This document shows, one piece after another, positions 45,115-54,182 of a stretch of 64,000 nt of DNA (positions are counted from its first letter, which is position 1; each line of letters begins with the position of its first letter). The notes below the pieces were generated by a model. The model was not told the DNA's origin, searched no databases, and saw only the letters and a list, made by a program, of their open reading frames with translations. The DNA comes from Anderseniella sp. (GTDB lineage: Bacteria > Pseudomonadota > Alphaproteobacteria > Rhizobiales > Aestuariivirgaceae), in NCBI GenBank assembly GCA_028289645.1, contig JANQOK010000008.1:62001-126000 (forward strand), given 5' to 3'. Position numbers and translations under genes: made by a program.

Positions 45115-46125
45115 TCAGCGTGTGCAGTCACGCACACGCTTCAATAGATCGCGATCCATCTCGATGGTCCCGCGATCCAGGCTTTCCTGGCGTTTTGCCA
45201 GGCGGCTCAAACCCGGCAGACGAGTCCCCTCCTGGGCCGTAATCGACCCGGCAAGACTGGCAAAACGGTCTGCAAACAGGCCCGCCGAAAACCCTTCCGG
45301 ATCAATCGCCAGGAAAAACTGCCCTGAATTACAAGGGCCGCCGGCATCGGTTGCAAACGGCGACATGGCACTGCCCAGTTGGGCACCGCTCATCAGCGAT
45401 GCCATGGTTTCCACCATCAGCCCCTGTCCGAACCCCTTGTAGCCGCCTGCCGGGGCCATGGTGGCGGCCCGGCCTGGATCCGTTGTCGGCTTGCCGTCGT
45501 CATCGAGCGCCCAGCCAAGTGGAATTTCATCACCGCGCGCGGCATGGCGCATGACTTCCGACTTGGCAACCACCGACGACGACTGGTCTATGACATATCC
45601 GACCCCGCCTTTGCCATCCGGTGCTGCAATGGATACCGGGTTGGTGCCGATGACCGCCTTGATTCCGCCGGGCGGTGCGATAGAGGCTGGCGCGTTGGTG
45701 AACCCCATCGCCAGCAGGCCTTCCCACGCCAGTCGCTCGGTGTGCCCGCCCAGCCTGCCGCAGTTGTAGGAATTGCTTACAGACAGCGCCGCAATACCGT
45801 ATTTTTTTGCCGCCGGGATGATTTTGCGGAATCCCTTTTCGATTGCAGGGTGGGCAAACCCGGAACCGGCATCCGCACGATAGGCCACCGGCGACAATCG
45901 GGTGATGGTGGGTTTGACCGCGCCGTCAACCTTGCCGCACCTGAGATGTGAACAGTAGATCGGCAACCAGAAAAAGCCGTGACTCGGCATGCCGACAAGC
46001 TCACTGTCAATTATCGCATCCGCCAGGTAGCGCACATTGGCGCGCGCGGCACCGGATTTGGTCAACGCCCGAAGTGCGAGCCTGCGGGCTTTCTCGATGT
46101 CCATGGTGGTCGTGGTCTTTTTCAC
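45115..46125 (-). CDS. Ldh-family (malate/L-lactate-type) dehydrogenase
   Basis: An NAD(P)-dependent oxidoreductase of 336 residues in the family of malate/sulfolactate/ureidoglycolate dehydrogenases. DSELVGMPSHGFFWLPIY carries the conserved SHG, and VIGTNPVSIAAP and the C-terminal PLGWALDDDGKPTTDPGRA are family marks. A GTG at 46125 with AAGGAT upstream is preferred over the ATG at 46104. It begins 3 bases after the methyltransferase stop. It should reduce or oxidise a 2-oxo/2-hydroxy acid, with the exact substrate unknown. Confidence 0.8.
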   Translation of the reverse strand: MKKTTTTMDIEKARRLALRALTKSGAARANVRYLADAIIDSELVGMPSHGFFWLPIYCSHLRCGKVDGAVKPTITRLSPVAYRADAGSGFAHPAIEKGFRKIIPAAKKYGIAALSVSNSYNCGRLGGHTERLAWEGLLAMGFTNAPASIAPPGGIKAVIGTNPVSIAAPDGKGGVGYVIDQSSSVVAKSEVMRHAARGDEIPLGWALDDDGKPTTDPGRAATMAPAGGYKGFGQGLMVETMASLMSGAQLGSAMSPFATDAGGPCNSGQFFLAIDPEGFSAGLFADRFASLAGSITAQEGTRLPGLSRLAKRQESLDRGTIEMDRDLLKRVRDCTR

Positions 46126-46128
46126 TTT

Positions 46129-47241
46129 TCAGGCATCCTTGCGGCAAATCAGATAGGCGTGGACATAATCCATGGCATGTCCCTCAGGAGCGGCAGCGAC
46201 GCTGGCCTGATAACGGCCGTAGAATTCATCCATAATGGCTTGGCGTTCAGCTTCGTCGCGCCCCGCATCAAGCCCGCCCAGGAACGTGGCTTCAGACCAC
46301 GACCTGAGTGTTGGCAAGTACTCCATGGCAAACCGGGCCGGGTCTTTGTGGTTTTCGGTGAAATCCTGCTCGAACGGGCAGCGCACCACCCTGGTTTCCA
46401 CATGCTCCAGCCGCAGTCCGGCCTGGTAAACCGGGCTGTTGCTGTCCATCAGCGGCGCGGTGAACTCTTCCACCGTGCGATAGTGTTGCGGGAAATTGGT
46501 GTTCAAGTATTCATCTCGCGAAATGACCCCGTCGTCAGCCAGTTCGCTCCAGAACTTGTTGAAGGTGTCAAACATGCTGACACCGCCTGTGTCACCGAGG
46601 TAACGGCCTTCCTCATCTATGCCGAAATTGAACAGGCATAACCGGCCACCAGGCTTCAGCTCGCGGGTCCTTTGCAAAAGCATGGTCTCCCAGTCGGTCG
46701 CTCCCTGCCTGGTAAATGCATCGCGTTCAGCGCCACTGGCACCGACCATGTGAACATGATCGGTGATGTTGCACGGCGTCGTCGAAATATAGTGTGAGGC
46801 TGTTGCTGAAAATCCGAGGTCCAGGGTCTGCGCCGGAAAGATATTCTGGTGAAACGAGGTGCCGGAGGCAAACACGTACAGGTCTTCGATTTCCGGATAA
46901 TAGCTCCTGGTGTCGGTTTGCCCATGGATCATGCGGAAAACCTGGGCAAAGTCGTTGCGCGGCAGGTCAGTGTAGGTCATCTCGATGGGACGCGATGGTA
47001 TCCGCGCGCGTACATCGGTAAACACCCGCCGCCACAGGTCGACAGATGTTCCACCATCGGCGGCGCCCATGTCCGTGGCGCGAAAAATGCTGCCATCGTC
47101 CGGCGGATCCATACGCGCAACTGCATCCAGCACCAGGTTCGCTGCCTTGTCCATCACATGCTTGGCGCCAATCGTGGCTTTCGAGTAGTAGCCATCGCCT
47201 TTCATGGCCATGAAGCCGGCGGTTCCCGGTGCCTTGTTCAT
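46129..47241 (-). CDS. SABATH-type carboxyl methyltransferase
   Basis: A protein of 370 residues that resembles the plant SABATH (salicylic acid carboxyl methyltransferase) family. The N-terminal MKGDGYYSKATIGAKHV matches the MxGGxGxxSYxxNSxxQ region; ATDMGAADGGTSVDLW is the SAM-binding loop; TSFHQNIFPAQTLDLGFSA corresponds to the SFYxRLFPxxSLHFVHSS segment. SABATH enzymes use SAM to esterify small carboxylic acids. Bacterial members are known but scarce. AGGGAG precedes the ATG. It is coupled to the Ldh and LhgO-like genes, so its substrate is probably a hydroxy- or oxo-acid, though N-methylation is also possible. Confidence 0.75.
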   Translation of the reverse strand: MNKAPGTAGFMAMKGDGYYSKATIGAKHVMDKAANLVLDAVARMDPPDDGSIFRATDMGAADGGTSVDLWRRVFTDVRARIPSRPIEMTYTDLPRNDFAQVFRMIHGQTDTRSYYPEIEDLYVFASGTSFHQNIFPAQTLDLGFSATASHYISTTPCNITDHVHMVGASGAERDAFTRQGATDWETMLLQRTRELKPGGRLCLFNFGIDEEGRYLGDTGGVSMFDTFNKFWSELADDGVISRDEYLNTNFPQHYRTVEEFTAPLMDSNSPVYQAGLRLEHVETRVVRCPFEQDFTENHKDPARFAMEYLPTLRSWSEATFLGGLDAGRDEAERQAIMDEFYGRYQASVAAAPEGHAMDYVHAYLICRKDA

Positions 47242-47311
47242 GTTCGACTCCCTGTTTGCGTCTCCGGCTGAATATCAGACCAGATTTCGTCAGCTGTATA
47301 GGTCACCGGTC

Positions 47312-47341
47312 AAAAAAACGCCCTCCCGAAACTTCGGGAGG
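47312..47341 (-). terminator. Terminator after the peptide-type binding protein gene
   Basis: CCTCCCGAA and TTCGGGAGG form a 9-base-pair stem closing on a tight loop. On the minus strand it is followed by CGTTTTTTT. It separates the binding-protein gene from the methyltransferase gene. Confidence 0.85.
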
Positions 47342-47371
47342 ACGCTGATCAAAGTCGTGCAGTCGAGGCAA

Positions 47372-49039
47372 TCAGGCTTCGACGGCGTATTCTTCACAGA
47401 AGAAGTACCGGGTCGGATGGATGGCAAAGCCCTTCACCCGCTTGTCCATCGGAATGAACAGCTTGCGCCACAGCGGCTGGGCAATCGGTCCGTCTTCCTG
47501 CATGATCATTTCCAGCTTGCCGAGCAATTCGGTGCGCGCTGCCAGATCAAGCGTACCTTCGGCCTGCGTCAGGATGCCGTCAAACTCCGGATTGGCATAA
47601 CGGGTTTCGTTCCACGGCACACCTGTGCGATAGGCAAGGCCAAGCACCATGAAGCCGAGCGGCCGGTGTGCCCAAGACGTAAAGCCGAACGGCACCTTGT
47701 CCCAGACATCCCAGAACTTGGCAGACGGCAGTACGTTCATCTTGACGTTGATGCCTGCTTCCTTCCACTGCTCAACGCAGGCTTCGACCACGGCCAGTTC
47801 CCAGGCCGGGTCCGGCTTACAGGTGATTTCCGCCTCAATGCCGTCAGGATGGCCGGCTTCCGCCAGCAGTTTCTTGGCGCCTTCCACGTCGCGGGCCATG
47901 ACCGGCAGCTTCTTGTAGTCCGGATGGATCGGGCAGACATGGTGATGTTCTGCCGTGGTACCCAGGTCGCCAACGGCAATCTCGGTGGTCTTGTCCACAT
48001 CGCAAGCCAGGCGCATCGCCTTGCGCACCTTCGGGTCATCGAACGGCTTCTTGTCAACCTGCATGCGTACCACAGCGGTTGAGGCTGTTGTGGTGTCGTA
48101 CATGTCGACGTGGTCCATGGCCTTGAACAGATCGAACTGCTCGACATTGCCTTCATAGACGCCGTGCACCTGTTTGGACTGAACCGCGGCCGCGGACGCT
48201 GCCGTGTTATCACCAAGGTCAACAAACTCAACCATGTCCAGGTGAGCCTTGGAATTTTCGCGCTTTTTCAGGACAGCCTTGCGGCCTACCTCAAACTCCA
48301 CCAGTTCAAAGTCACCATGACCGTTTGAACCGATGCCAAACTCACCGTTTTCAGCAGGGTCAAGAATTGCCAGCGGATAGTGGAACAAGTGCTCCGGTAC
48401 CGCGACCTGGGCTTCCTTGAGGTTCAACACCAGTGTCTTGTCGTCCTTGGCTTCGATGGCGTTGGCATCCCACAACTCGGTGGTCATGACCGCTTCGCCC
48501 TTGTCATCCTTCTTGCCGGAGTCGATCTCGTTGAGCATGTAACCCTTCATCAAGCCCACAACGGATGAACCGGTTGCCGCATCCAGGCAGTGCTTGATGT
48601 TCCACGCCAGCTGTTCAGCGGTCAGCTTGCCGCCCTTGAACCACTCGATTTCGTCATTGACGGTAAATGTCCAGGTTTTCAGGTCGTCGGAGGCAGACCA
48701 TGAGGCCAGGTCAGGACGGGTCACGTTGTCGACGCCGGTGCGGGTGATGTAACGCACCATCTGGCGGGTGATGTTTGAGTCGTAAATCCATGAGAACGTG
48801 TGCGGGCTGTTGATCTTCGGCACCCGCATGCCGATTTTCAACGTGCCGCCCTTGGGCATGTCGGCCGCGCGCGCAGGCGACGCGATCGGTTGGCCGGTAA
48901 TCTTGCCGGCCCACATGTAGGCTGCGCCGGCAGACATGCCGAGCAAGGTCGAATACCGGATAAATTCACGGCGATCGATAAGCTTGTCGGCAAGCTGCTG
49001 TTTCAGCTTGGGTATCCAGATGTTTTCTCTGTCAGACAT
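47372..49039 (-). CDS. ABC substrate-binding protein, peptide/nickel type (SBP_bac_5), Tat signal
   Basis: A binding protein of 555 residues from the ATG at 49039 (GGGAGGAG upstream). The N-terminus has DRREFIRYSTLLGMSAGAAY, a twin-arginine export signal. The mature part has GGTLKIGMRVPKINSPHTF and the long SBP_5 fold (KPFDDPKVRKAMRLA). It should bind a short peptide, opine-like or other amphipathic solute in the periplasm. No cognate permease is in the window. It is upstream of the SABATH operon but closed by a terminator, and may supply the substrate. Confidence 0.83.
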   Translation of the reverse strand: MSDRENIWIPKLKQQLADKLIDRREFIRYSTLLGMSAGAAYMWAGKITGQPIASPARAADMPKGGTLKIGMRVPKINSPHTFSWIYDSNITRQMVRYITRTGVDNVTRPDLASWSASDDLKTWTFTVNDEIEWFKGGKLTAEQLAWNIKHCLDAATGSSVVGLMKGYMLNEIDSGKKDDKGEAVMTTELWDANAIEAKDDKTLVLNLKEAQVAVPEHLFHYPLAILDPAENGEFGIGSNGHGDFELVEFEVGRKAVLKKRENSKAHLDMVEFVDLGDNTAASAAAVQSKQVHGVYEGNVEQFDLFKAMDHVDMYDTTTASTAVVRMQVDKKPFDDPKVRKAMRLACDVDKTTEIAVGDLGTTAEHHHVCPIHPDYKKLPVMARDVEGAKKLLAEAGHPDGIEAEITCKPDPAWELAVVEACVEQWKEAGINVKMNVLPSAKFWDVWDKVPFGFTSWAHRPLGFMVLGLAYRTGVPWNETRYANPEFDGILTQAEGTLDLAARTELLGKLEMIMQEDGPIAQPLWRKLFIPMDKRVKGFAIHPTRYFFCEEYAVEA

Positions 49040-49315
49040 AATGAAGCTACTCCTCCCGAGGTTACACAACGCAAATGAACGCCGTCACTTGGCATGTCAT
49101 CGCACTAGATGTCAGCCTATCACCCGGACCTCCGGACGCAAGACCGCAAACCGGAATTTCCTACCGTCCTGCGGCAGTTGTTTCCAAGGTAAATCATGGC
49201 AGGTCGGCGCAACGTGCCGCTCCACTCGTAAGCGACACTTGCATGTCGAATAAAGACACATCGGGCGCTTTTCATGTCTCATACGGGACTGAACGGCAGC
49301 CCGCGGCGAAAACCG

Positions 49316-50887
49316 TCACGAAACGCTGTCAGGAAGAACCGCCTTGCGTTGCTCCATGAACGCCAACAGTCGCTCGTCGATCGCCGGATCCAGCTCAGGG
49401 GCTGCATAATCCTTGAGCTGCCTCGTCCAAATCGCATTTGCGCGTTGGGCGGCATCCTGCGAACCATCGGCCAGCCACTGCTCGAATGAGTTGCTGTCGG
49501 CAATGCCGGAGCGCCAGAATGCATCTTCAAAATTGCGCTGGGTGTGGTTGCAGCCGAGGTAATGGCTGCCGGGCCCGACTTCGGCAATGGCGTCCATGGC
49601 CTGACCGTTTTCGCTCAGGTCAATGCCGCCGGCAAAGCGCTGCATCATGGACAGTTGGTCACAGTCGATGATGAACTTCTCGTAGCTTGACACCAGTCCA
49701 CCCTCGAGCCAGCCAGCTGCGTGAAGCATGAAGTTGACGCCCGCGAGCACGCCGGGGAACACGGTATTGGAGCTTTCATGGGCTGCCTGGGCATCGGGCA
49801 GTTTCGATGCACACAGCGAACCGCCTGAGCGAAACGGCACACCCATGCGACGGGCCAGCTGGGCAGCTCCGAACAGCACATGTGCGGGTTCCGGCGTTCC
49901 AAACGTCGGGGCACCCGACTGCATCGACATGGATGAGGCAAAAGTGCCAAATACAACCGGTGCACCGGGCCGGCACAACTGCGAAAACGCTATTCCCACC
50001 GAGGCTTCGGCCAGAATCTGGGTCAGCGTACCGATTATGGTGACAGGTGACATCGCACCGGCCAGAATGAACGGTGAGACAACGCACGCCTGGCCGGCAC
50101 GGGCATAGACCTTCAACGCCCCAACCATGGTATCGTCAAACACCATCGGCGAATTGGCATTGACGAGGTTGATCAATACGCAGTTGTTGTCGACAAACTC
50201 GTCGCCAAACACCATCTTGGCCATGGCGACACTGTCTTCGGCGCGTTCGGGGGCTGTTACCGAGCCCATGAACGGTTTGTCGGAATAGCGAATATGACTG
50301 TACACCATGTCGAGGTGGCGCTTGGCGACCGGAATGTCCACCGGTTCACAAACTGTTCCGCCGGAGTGATGCATGGCCGGTGCGGTGTATGCCAGTTTGA
50401 CGAAATTGCGGAAATCCTCAATTGTCGCATAGCGGCGGCCACCATTCAGATCATGGACGAACGGCGGACCGTAAACCGGTGCGAACACGGTATTTTTGCC
50501 GCCGATTTCAACGCTGCGGGCCGGGTTGCGGGCGTGCTGGGTAAACTGCGCAGGCGCAGTCTTGATCAGCGAGCGCACCAGCCCCTTCGGAAACCGCACG
50601 CGCTCGTCCTTGACGTCGGCTCCCGCCGCCTTCCACATGTCGAGTGCTTCCGCATCGTCGCGAAAATCGATGCCGACTTCCTGTAGTACTGTGTCGCAGT
50701 TGGCCTCGATCAGAGACAGGCCCTCTTCACCCAGGACCTCGTACAGCGGAATTTGCCGTTTGATGTAGCTGAACGCCTGAATACTGCCGCCTGTCCGCGC
50801 GGCGCGGCGGCCTTCGGCACCACCGCCGCCCCGGCGCCCGCGGCGTGCGGGAGGAGCATCGGATGGCGCTTCAGATTCTGTAGACAT
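49316..50887 (-). CDS. MttB-family methyltransferase 1 (non-pyrrolysine)
   Basis: A COG5598 protein of 523 residues that should transfer a methyl group from a quaternary or tertiary amine to a corrinoid protein. The TIM-barrel body includes YGPPFVHDLNGGRRYATIEDF, DIPVAKRHLDMVYSHI and GPGSHYLGCNHTQRNF. The frame has no internal UAG, so this is not the pyrrolysine-containing trimethylamine enzyme; the known non-pyrrolysine members act on glycine betaine, proline betaine, carnitine or similar. The N-terminus is arginine- and glycine-rich (RRGRRGGGG at 15-23), as in its paralogues. It is divergent from uspA and the methyl-transfer genes. Confidence 0.87.
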   Translation of the reverse strand: MSTESEAPSDAPPARRGRRGGGGAEGRRAARTGGSIQAFSYIKRQIPLYEVLGEEGLSLIEANCDTVLQEVGIDFRDDAEALDMWKAAGADVKDERVRFPKGLVRSLIKTAPAQFTQHARNPARSVEIGGKNTVFAPVYGPPFVHDLNGGRRYATIEDFRNFVKLAYTAPAMHHSGGTVCEPVDIPVAKRHLDMVYSHIRYSDKPFMGSVTAPERAEDSVAMAKMVFGDEFVDNNCVLINLVNANSPMVFDDTMVGALKVYARAGQACVVSPFILAGAMSPVTIIGTLTQILAEASVGIAFSQLCRPGAPVVFGTFASSMSMQSGAPTFGTPEPAHVLFGAAQLARRMGVPFRSGGSLCASKLPDAQAAHESSNTVFPGVLAGVNFMLHAAGWLEGGLVSSYEKFIIDCDQLSMMQRFAGGIDLSENGQAMDAIAEVGPGSHYLGCNHTQRNFEDAFWRSGIADSNSFEQWLADGSQDAAQRANAIWTRQLKDYAAPELDPAIDERLLAFMEQRKAVLPDSVS

Positions 50888-51098
50888 TGTGAGTTTTCCA
50901 CCTGTTGAGTAAAGCTAACCACGTTGTTAGGCCCATTACCAGCAAGCTTCTTCAGGCGATGCGTCCAGAAATGGTCAATTAGCGACCACGGCGTGCTGAA
51001 CAGCGCATGATCTGGATCAACCCTCTTGTGCCTGAAACATGGCATCCATAATGTTCTAAAGTCGCCATTTTGGCTAAAAACAGAGAGGGACAAGTGCA

Positions 51099-51509
51099 AT
51101 GTTCAAAAAGATACTGGTACCGGTAGATCTGACCCACGCCGACCTTGGCGCACAAATGATCAACTTGGCGAAAGACATCGGCGGCGATTCCGCCGAGATC
51201 ATCCTGACCCATGTGGTTCATGACATTCCTGCCTACGCTGCTGTCGAGATTTCCGGGGATCTGCTCGACAAGACCCACAAATGGGCCAAGGCGGAACTGG
51301 AAAAGCTGGCAAAGGACAACAATGTGTCCGGCCCCGCGGATCTCAGACATGGCTCCGCCGGCTCCGCCATTCTGGAAGCAGCAACCGAACATAACGCAGA
51401 CCTGGTGATCATCGGCTCACACAAGCCCGGCATGGCAGACTACTTCCTGGGCTCGACAGCCGGCCGCGTCGTACGTCACGCGCAATGCCCGGTGCTGGTC
51501 ATGCGCTGA
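51099..51509 (+). CDS. Universal stress protein, UspA family
   Basis: A single-domain UspA protein of 136 residues. It opens MFKKILVPVDLTHADLG and ends with the ATP-binding GSTAGRVVRHAQCPVLVMR and the preceding VIIGSHKPGMADYFLGS. Such proteins bind ATP and accumulate under stress. It lies between mttB1 (divergent) and metF, and may share a promoter region with mttB1, but no biochemical link to methyl transfer is implied. GAGAGGGA precedes the ATG. Confidence 0.9.
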   Translation: MFKKILVPVDLTHADLGAQMINLAKDIGGDSAEIILTHVVHDIPAYAAVEISGDLLDKTHKWAKAELEKLAKDNNVSGPADLRHGSAGSAILEAATEHNADLVIIGSHKPGMADYFLGSTAGRVVRHAQCPVLVMR

Positions 51510-51568
51510 AGCAGGCCTGCTTCGGAACCACTGACAATTTAGCTCTGACAAACTGGCCCCTGGCAGAT

Positions 51569-51610
51569 TTCTGGCCCCAATGGAGGAAAAGACCCTGCCC
51601 GGGGCCAGAA
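51569..51610 (+). promoter_or_regulatory. Inverted repeat CTGGCCCC/GGGGCCAG upstream of metF
   Basis: TTCTGGCCCC (51569-51578) and GGGGCCAGAA (51601-51610) form a perfect 10-base-pair stem with a 22-base loop. A third copy of CTGGCCCC lies at 51553-51560 in direct orientation. The alternative pairing could make a small switch or terminator after uspA; there is no T-run directly after it. Confidence 0.4.
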
Positions 51611-51641
51611 CCCACTTGACCAACACACTCTAATTTAATAC

Positions 51642-51657
51642 ATAAAGATATCTTTAT
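51642..51657. promoter_or_regulatory. Perfect 16-base palindrome just upstream of metF
   Basis: ATAAAGATATCTTTAT is a perfect palindrome that ends a few bases before the GGAGAG ribosome site of metF. The position, over or next to the promoter, suits a repressor operator. ArsR-type S-adenosylhomocysteine regulators (SahR) control methionine-cycle genes in proteobacteria and are one candidate; no regulator gene is adjacent. Confidence 0.6.
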
Positions 51658-51670
51658 ATGGAGAGTGTGC

Positions 51671-52594
51671 ATGTCGATTGTTTCCCTCGGTTCCGGCAAT
51701 TTTGCGCCTAGCGGCAGCCCGCGTGTGTCGTTCGAAGTGTTTCCGGCCCGCTCAACGATGCAAAGTGACGGCATGGCGGAGCTGGCCCGTGTGATGCGCA
51801 AGTACGCGCCGCTGTTCACCTCCGTCACCTACGGCGCCGGCGGAAGCAGCCATCAAGCCTCTTTCGGAACAGTCGGCCAGCTTCTCGGTGTCAATGGTCT
51901 TGACGTGGTCGGACATCTTACGTGCGCCGGACAGTCCAGGATGCAAACCGATGCCGTCATTGAAAGATATGCCGCACAGGGCGTGAAAGGCATCCTGGCC
52001 CTGCGTGGTGACATGCCCGGCATTTCCGGACCTTACCAGCCGCATCCCGACGGGTATGAAAACGGGGCGGATCTGGCCCGCGCCGTGATCAATCGCGGCG
52101 GTCTCGACACCTACGTCGCCGCTTACCCGGAAGTGCATCCGGCGTCCGGCTCCGGCCACGCCTGCATTCGAAACCTGAAGACCAAGCTGGCAACCGGCGC
52201 CAAGGCCGCCATCACCCAGTTCTTCTTCGACAACCGGGATTACTTCCATTTCATGGAACAGGTTCGGGCAGCCGGTATCTACCAGCCGATTATTCCCGGC
52301 ATTCTGCTGATCCATGACTTTGCAAAAGTGGCAAGCTTCGCCGGCAAGTGCCAGGCCCGCATTCCGGATCACCTCCATGCAGCTTTTGACGGTCTGGCCC
52401 CGCACTCCTCCCAGCACAAGGCGCGCGCATGTGAACTTGCAGCCCAGCAGATCATGCAGCTGGGCGCGCAAGGTGTGGATCATGTCCATATTTACTCCAT
52501 GAACCGGCCTGATCTGGTCGACCAGACCTGCAAGTTGGCGGGAATCGTGCAAACTAAACAGATTGCCGACGCAATGATGGCCGACGCAGTGTGA
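51671..52594 (+). CDS. metF: Methylenetetrahydrofolate reductase
   Basis: An FAD-dependent enzyme of 307 residues from the ATG at 51671 (GGAGAG upstream; a GTG lies at 51665). SFEVFPARS, FTSVTYGAGGSS, HLTCAGQSR, ILALRGDMPG and KAAITQFFFDNRDYFHF are MetF marks. It normally makes methyl-THF for methionine. Here it sits with a pterin-corrinoid methyltransferase, so it may run in reverse and oxidise methyl-THF derived from methylated amines, feeding C1 units to methylene-THF. That direction is an inference. Confidence 0.9.
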   Translation: MSIVSLGSGNFAPSGSPRVSFEVFPARSTMQSDGMAELARVMRKYAPLFTSVTYGAGGSSHQASFGTVGQLLGVNGLDVVGHLTCAGQSRMQTDAVIERYAAQGVKGILALRGDMPGISGPYQPHPDGYENGADLARAVINRGGLDTYVAAYPEVHPASGSGHACIRNLKTKLATGAKAAITQFFFDNRDYFHFMEQVRAAGIYQPIIPGILLIHDFAKVASFAGKCQARIPDHLHAAFDGLAPHSSQHKARACELAAQQIMQLGAQGVDHVHIYSMNRPDLVDQTCKLAGIVQTKQIADAMMADAV

Positions 52595-52709
52595 GACTGT
52601 TGCGGTCGGTTTTGCGCATGTGCTGGTCGCAAAATCTGCAGTGCTGCCGCTCGCCCGCGCCTATATCTGGGCCAGTATCAAATCCTGAGCCGAAAAGCTG
52701 ATCCGTACC

Positions 52710-53006
52710 ATGGCCAAAATCTTCATCACGTACTGGCGCGACATTCCCTCGCAGGTGACTGCAAAAGCCGGCCGCAAGGCAGAAAAGAAAATGCTGTCAG
52801 ACCGCTTTCAGGAGGCTATCGACATGGCAGCCATGCGCTCCAAGGCAGCGGACTCGGATGATTATCTGGACGAATGGCGCCGTGGCGATCCGGCCGAATG
52901 CGGCGATGATCTTGCCGCCGCAGTCGCTCAGACTGCCGAGCAGCTTGAAGCCGAGTATGATGACACCCGGATAAAGTCGCTTATCGCGTCCGGCGGTACC
53001 GCCTGA
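52710..53006 (+). CDS. Virulence-factor-family small protein (methyl-transfer locus associated)
   Basis: A small acidic protein of 98 residues: MAKIFITYWRDIPSQV, then AKAGRKAEKKMLSDRFQEAI and LDEWRRGDP. It matches the small domain family labelled 'virulence factor', a name with no bearing on this context. The family recurs next to metF, pterin-corrinoid methyltransferase and RACo genes in alphaproteobacteria, which suggests an accessory or adaptor role in the corrinoid methyl-transfer system. It has no signal peptide and no recognisable catalytic motif. Confidence 0.75.
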   Translation: MAKIFITYWRDIPSQVTAKAGRKAEKKMLSDRFQEAIDMAAMRSKAADSDDYLDEWRRGDPAECGDDLAAAVAQTAEQLEAEYDDTRIKSLIASGGTA

Positions 53007-53072
53007 TAAACACCTGCTACCCGAAAACTGCCACTCACATCTTGTTCCGCGCTCTGGAAGGACGCCTCGCAA

Positions 53073-54134
53073 ATGACCCGCACACTCATTGCTTCAGCCA
53101 CCAAGGAAGTCGTCATCGGCTTTGACCAGCCGTTTTGCGTGATTGGAGAGCGCATCAACCCGACGGGACGGAAGAAGCTGGCAGCGGAACTGGAAGCGGG
53201 AGATTTCTCGACCGTGGAGAAAGACGCGCTGGCCCAGGTTGCCTGTGGCGCCACGGTTCTCGATGTCAACGCCGGCGTCGTATACAATTCAAACCCGAAC
53301 CCGAACGAAACCGAACCGCCGTTGATGCGAAAAATGATCGAGCTTGTTCAGGGACTTGTCGATGTTCCCTTATGTATAGATTCCAGTGTTCCCGCGGCAT
53401 TGACCGCCGGCCTTGAAACCTGCCAGGGCCGCCCGCTGCTGAACTCCGTGACCGGCGAGGAAGATCGCCTGGAAGCCATCCTGCCGCTGGTCAAGAAGTA
53501 TGACGTCCCGGTCGTGGCAATCTCCAACGACGATACCGGCATTTCAGAAGACCCCGATGTCCGGTTTGCCGTGGCGAAGAAGATTGTCGAACGGGCTGCT
53601 GATTTTGGCATCCCTGCCCACGATATCGTGGTCGATCCGCTGGTCATGCCCGTGGGCGCCATGGGTACTGCGGGGTTGCAGGTATTTGCTCTTGTGCGCC
53701 GCCTGCGCGAAGAGCTTGGCGTCAACACCACTTGCGGTGCCTCAAACATCTCGTTCGGTTTGCCCAACCGGCACGGCATCAACAATGCCTTCCTGCCCAT
53801 GGCGGCTGCAGCCGGCATGACGTCAGCCATCATGAACCCTGTGCAGGCAGCGGCCACGCCCAAGAAGATAGACGAGCGGATTGCTGAACTCACTGCGATG
53901 GGAATCGTGATACCAGAGGGAATTGATATTGACGCGCTGGTTCCACTGATCGGACTGGGATCCACCAAGGCAACACCGTCCAAGGAAATCGAGGCCATCA
54001 AGGCTGCAGACTTCCTGATGAACAACGATGCTTCCGGCGGCAACTGGATCAGGTTCAACAAACCGCCTGCCAGTGCCAACGCCCCGCAGGGCGCACGTGG
54101 TGATCGCGAAGGCCGCCGCCGGCGCAGAGGATAG
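53073..54134 (+). CDS. Methyltetrahydrofolate:corrinoid methyltransferase (MtrH/AcsE-like)
   Basis: A pterin-binding TIM barrel of 353 residues. CVIGERINPTGRKKLA, VLDVNAG, CIDSSVPAAL, LNSVTGEE and GASNISFGLPNRHGIN are the pterin-binding and active-site stretches of the cobalamin-dependent methyltransferase group. It should exchange a methyl group between the corrinoid protein and tetrahydrofolate. The C-terminus ends in an unusual GRRRRRG tail (R348-R352), like the tail of the next protein. GGAAGGA precedes the ATG. The RACo gene follows 48 bases later. Confidence 0.88.
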   Translation: MTRTLIASATKEVVIGFDQPFCVIGERINPTGRKKLAAELEAGDFSTVEKDALAQVACGATVLDVNAGVVYNSNPNPNETEPPLMRKMIELVQGLVDVPLCIDSSVPAALTAGLETCQGRPLLNSVTGEEDRLEAILPLVKKYDVPVVAISNDDTGISEDPDVRFAVAKKIVERAADFGIPAHDIVVDPLVMPVGAMGTAGLQVFALVRRLREELGVNTTCGASNISFGLPNRHGINNAFLPMAAAAGMTSAIMNPVQAAATPKKIDERIAELTAMGIVIPEGIDIDALVPLIGLGSTKATPSKEIEAIKAADFLMNNDASGGNWIRFNKPPASANAPQGARGDREGRRRRRG

Positions 54135-54182
54135 GAACAAGACCTCCGGGGGTTGTACCCGGAGACCAAAACGGGGAGAGGT

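Noticed and set aside
53007-53072. A cobalamin riboswitch before the pterin methyltransferase gene
   Set aside because: The gap is only 66 bases and has no B12-box structure; a GCCACT stretch alone is not enough.
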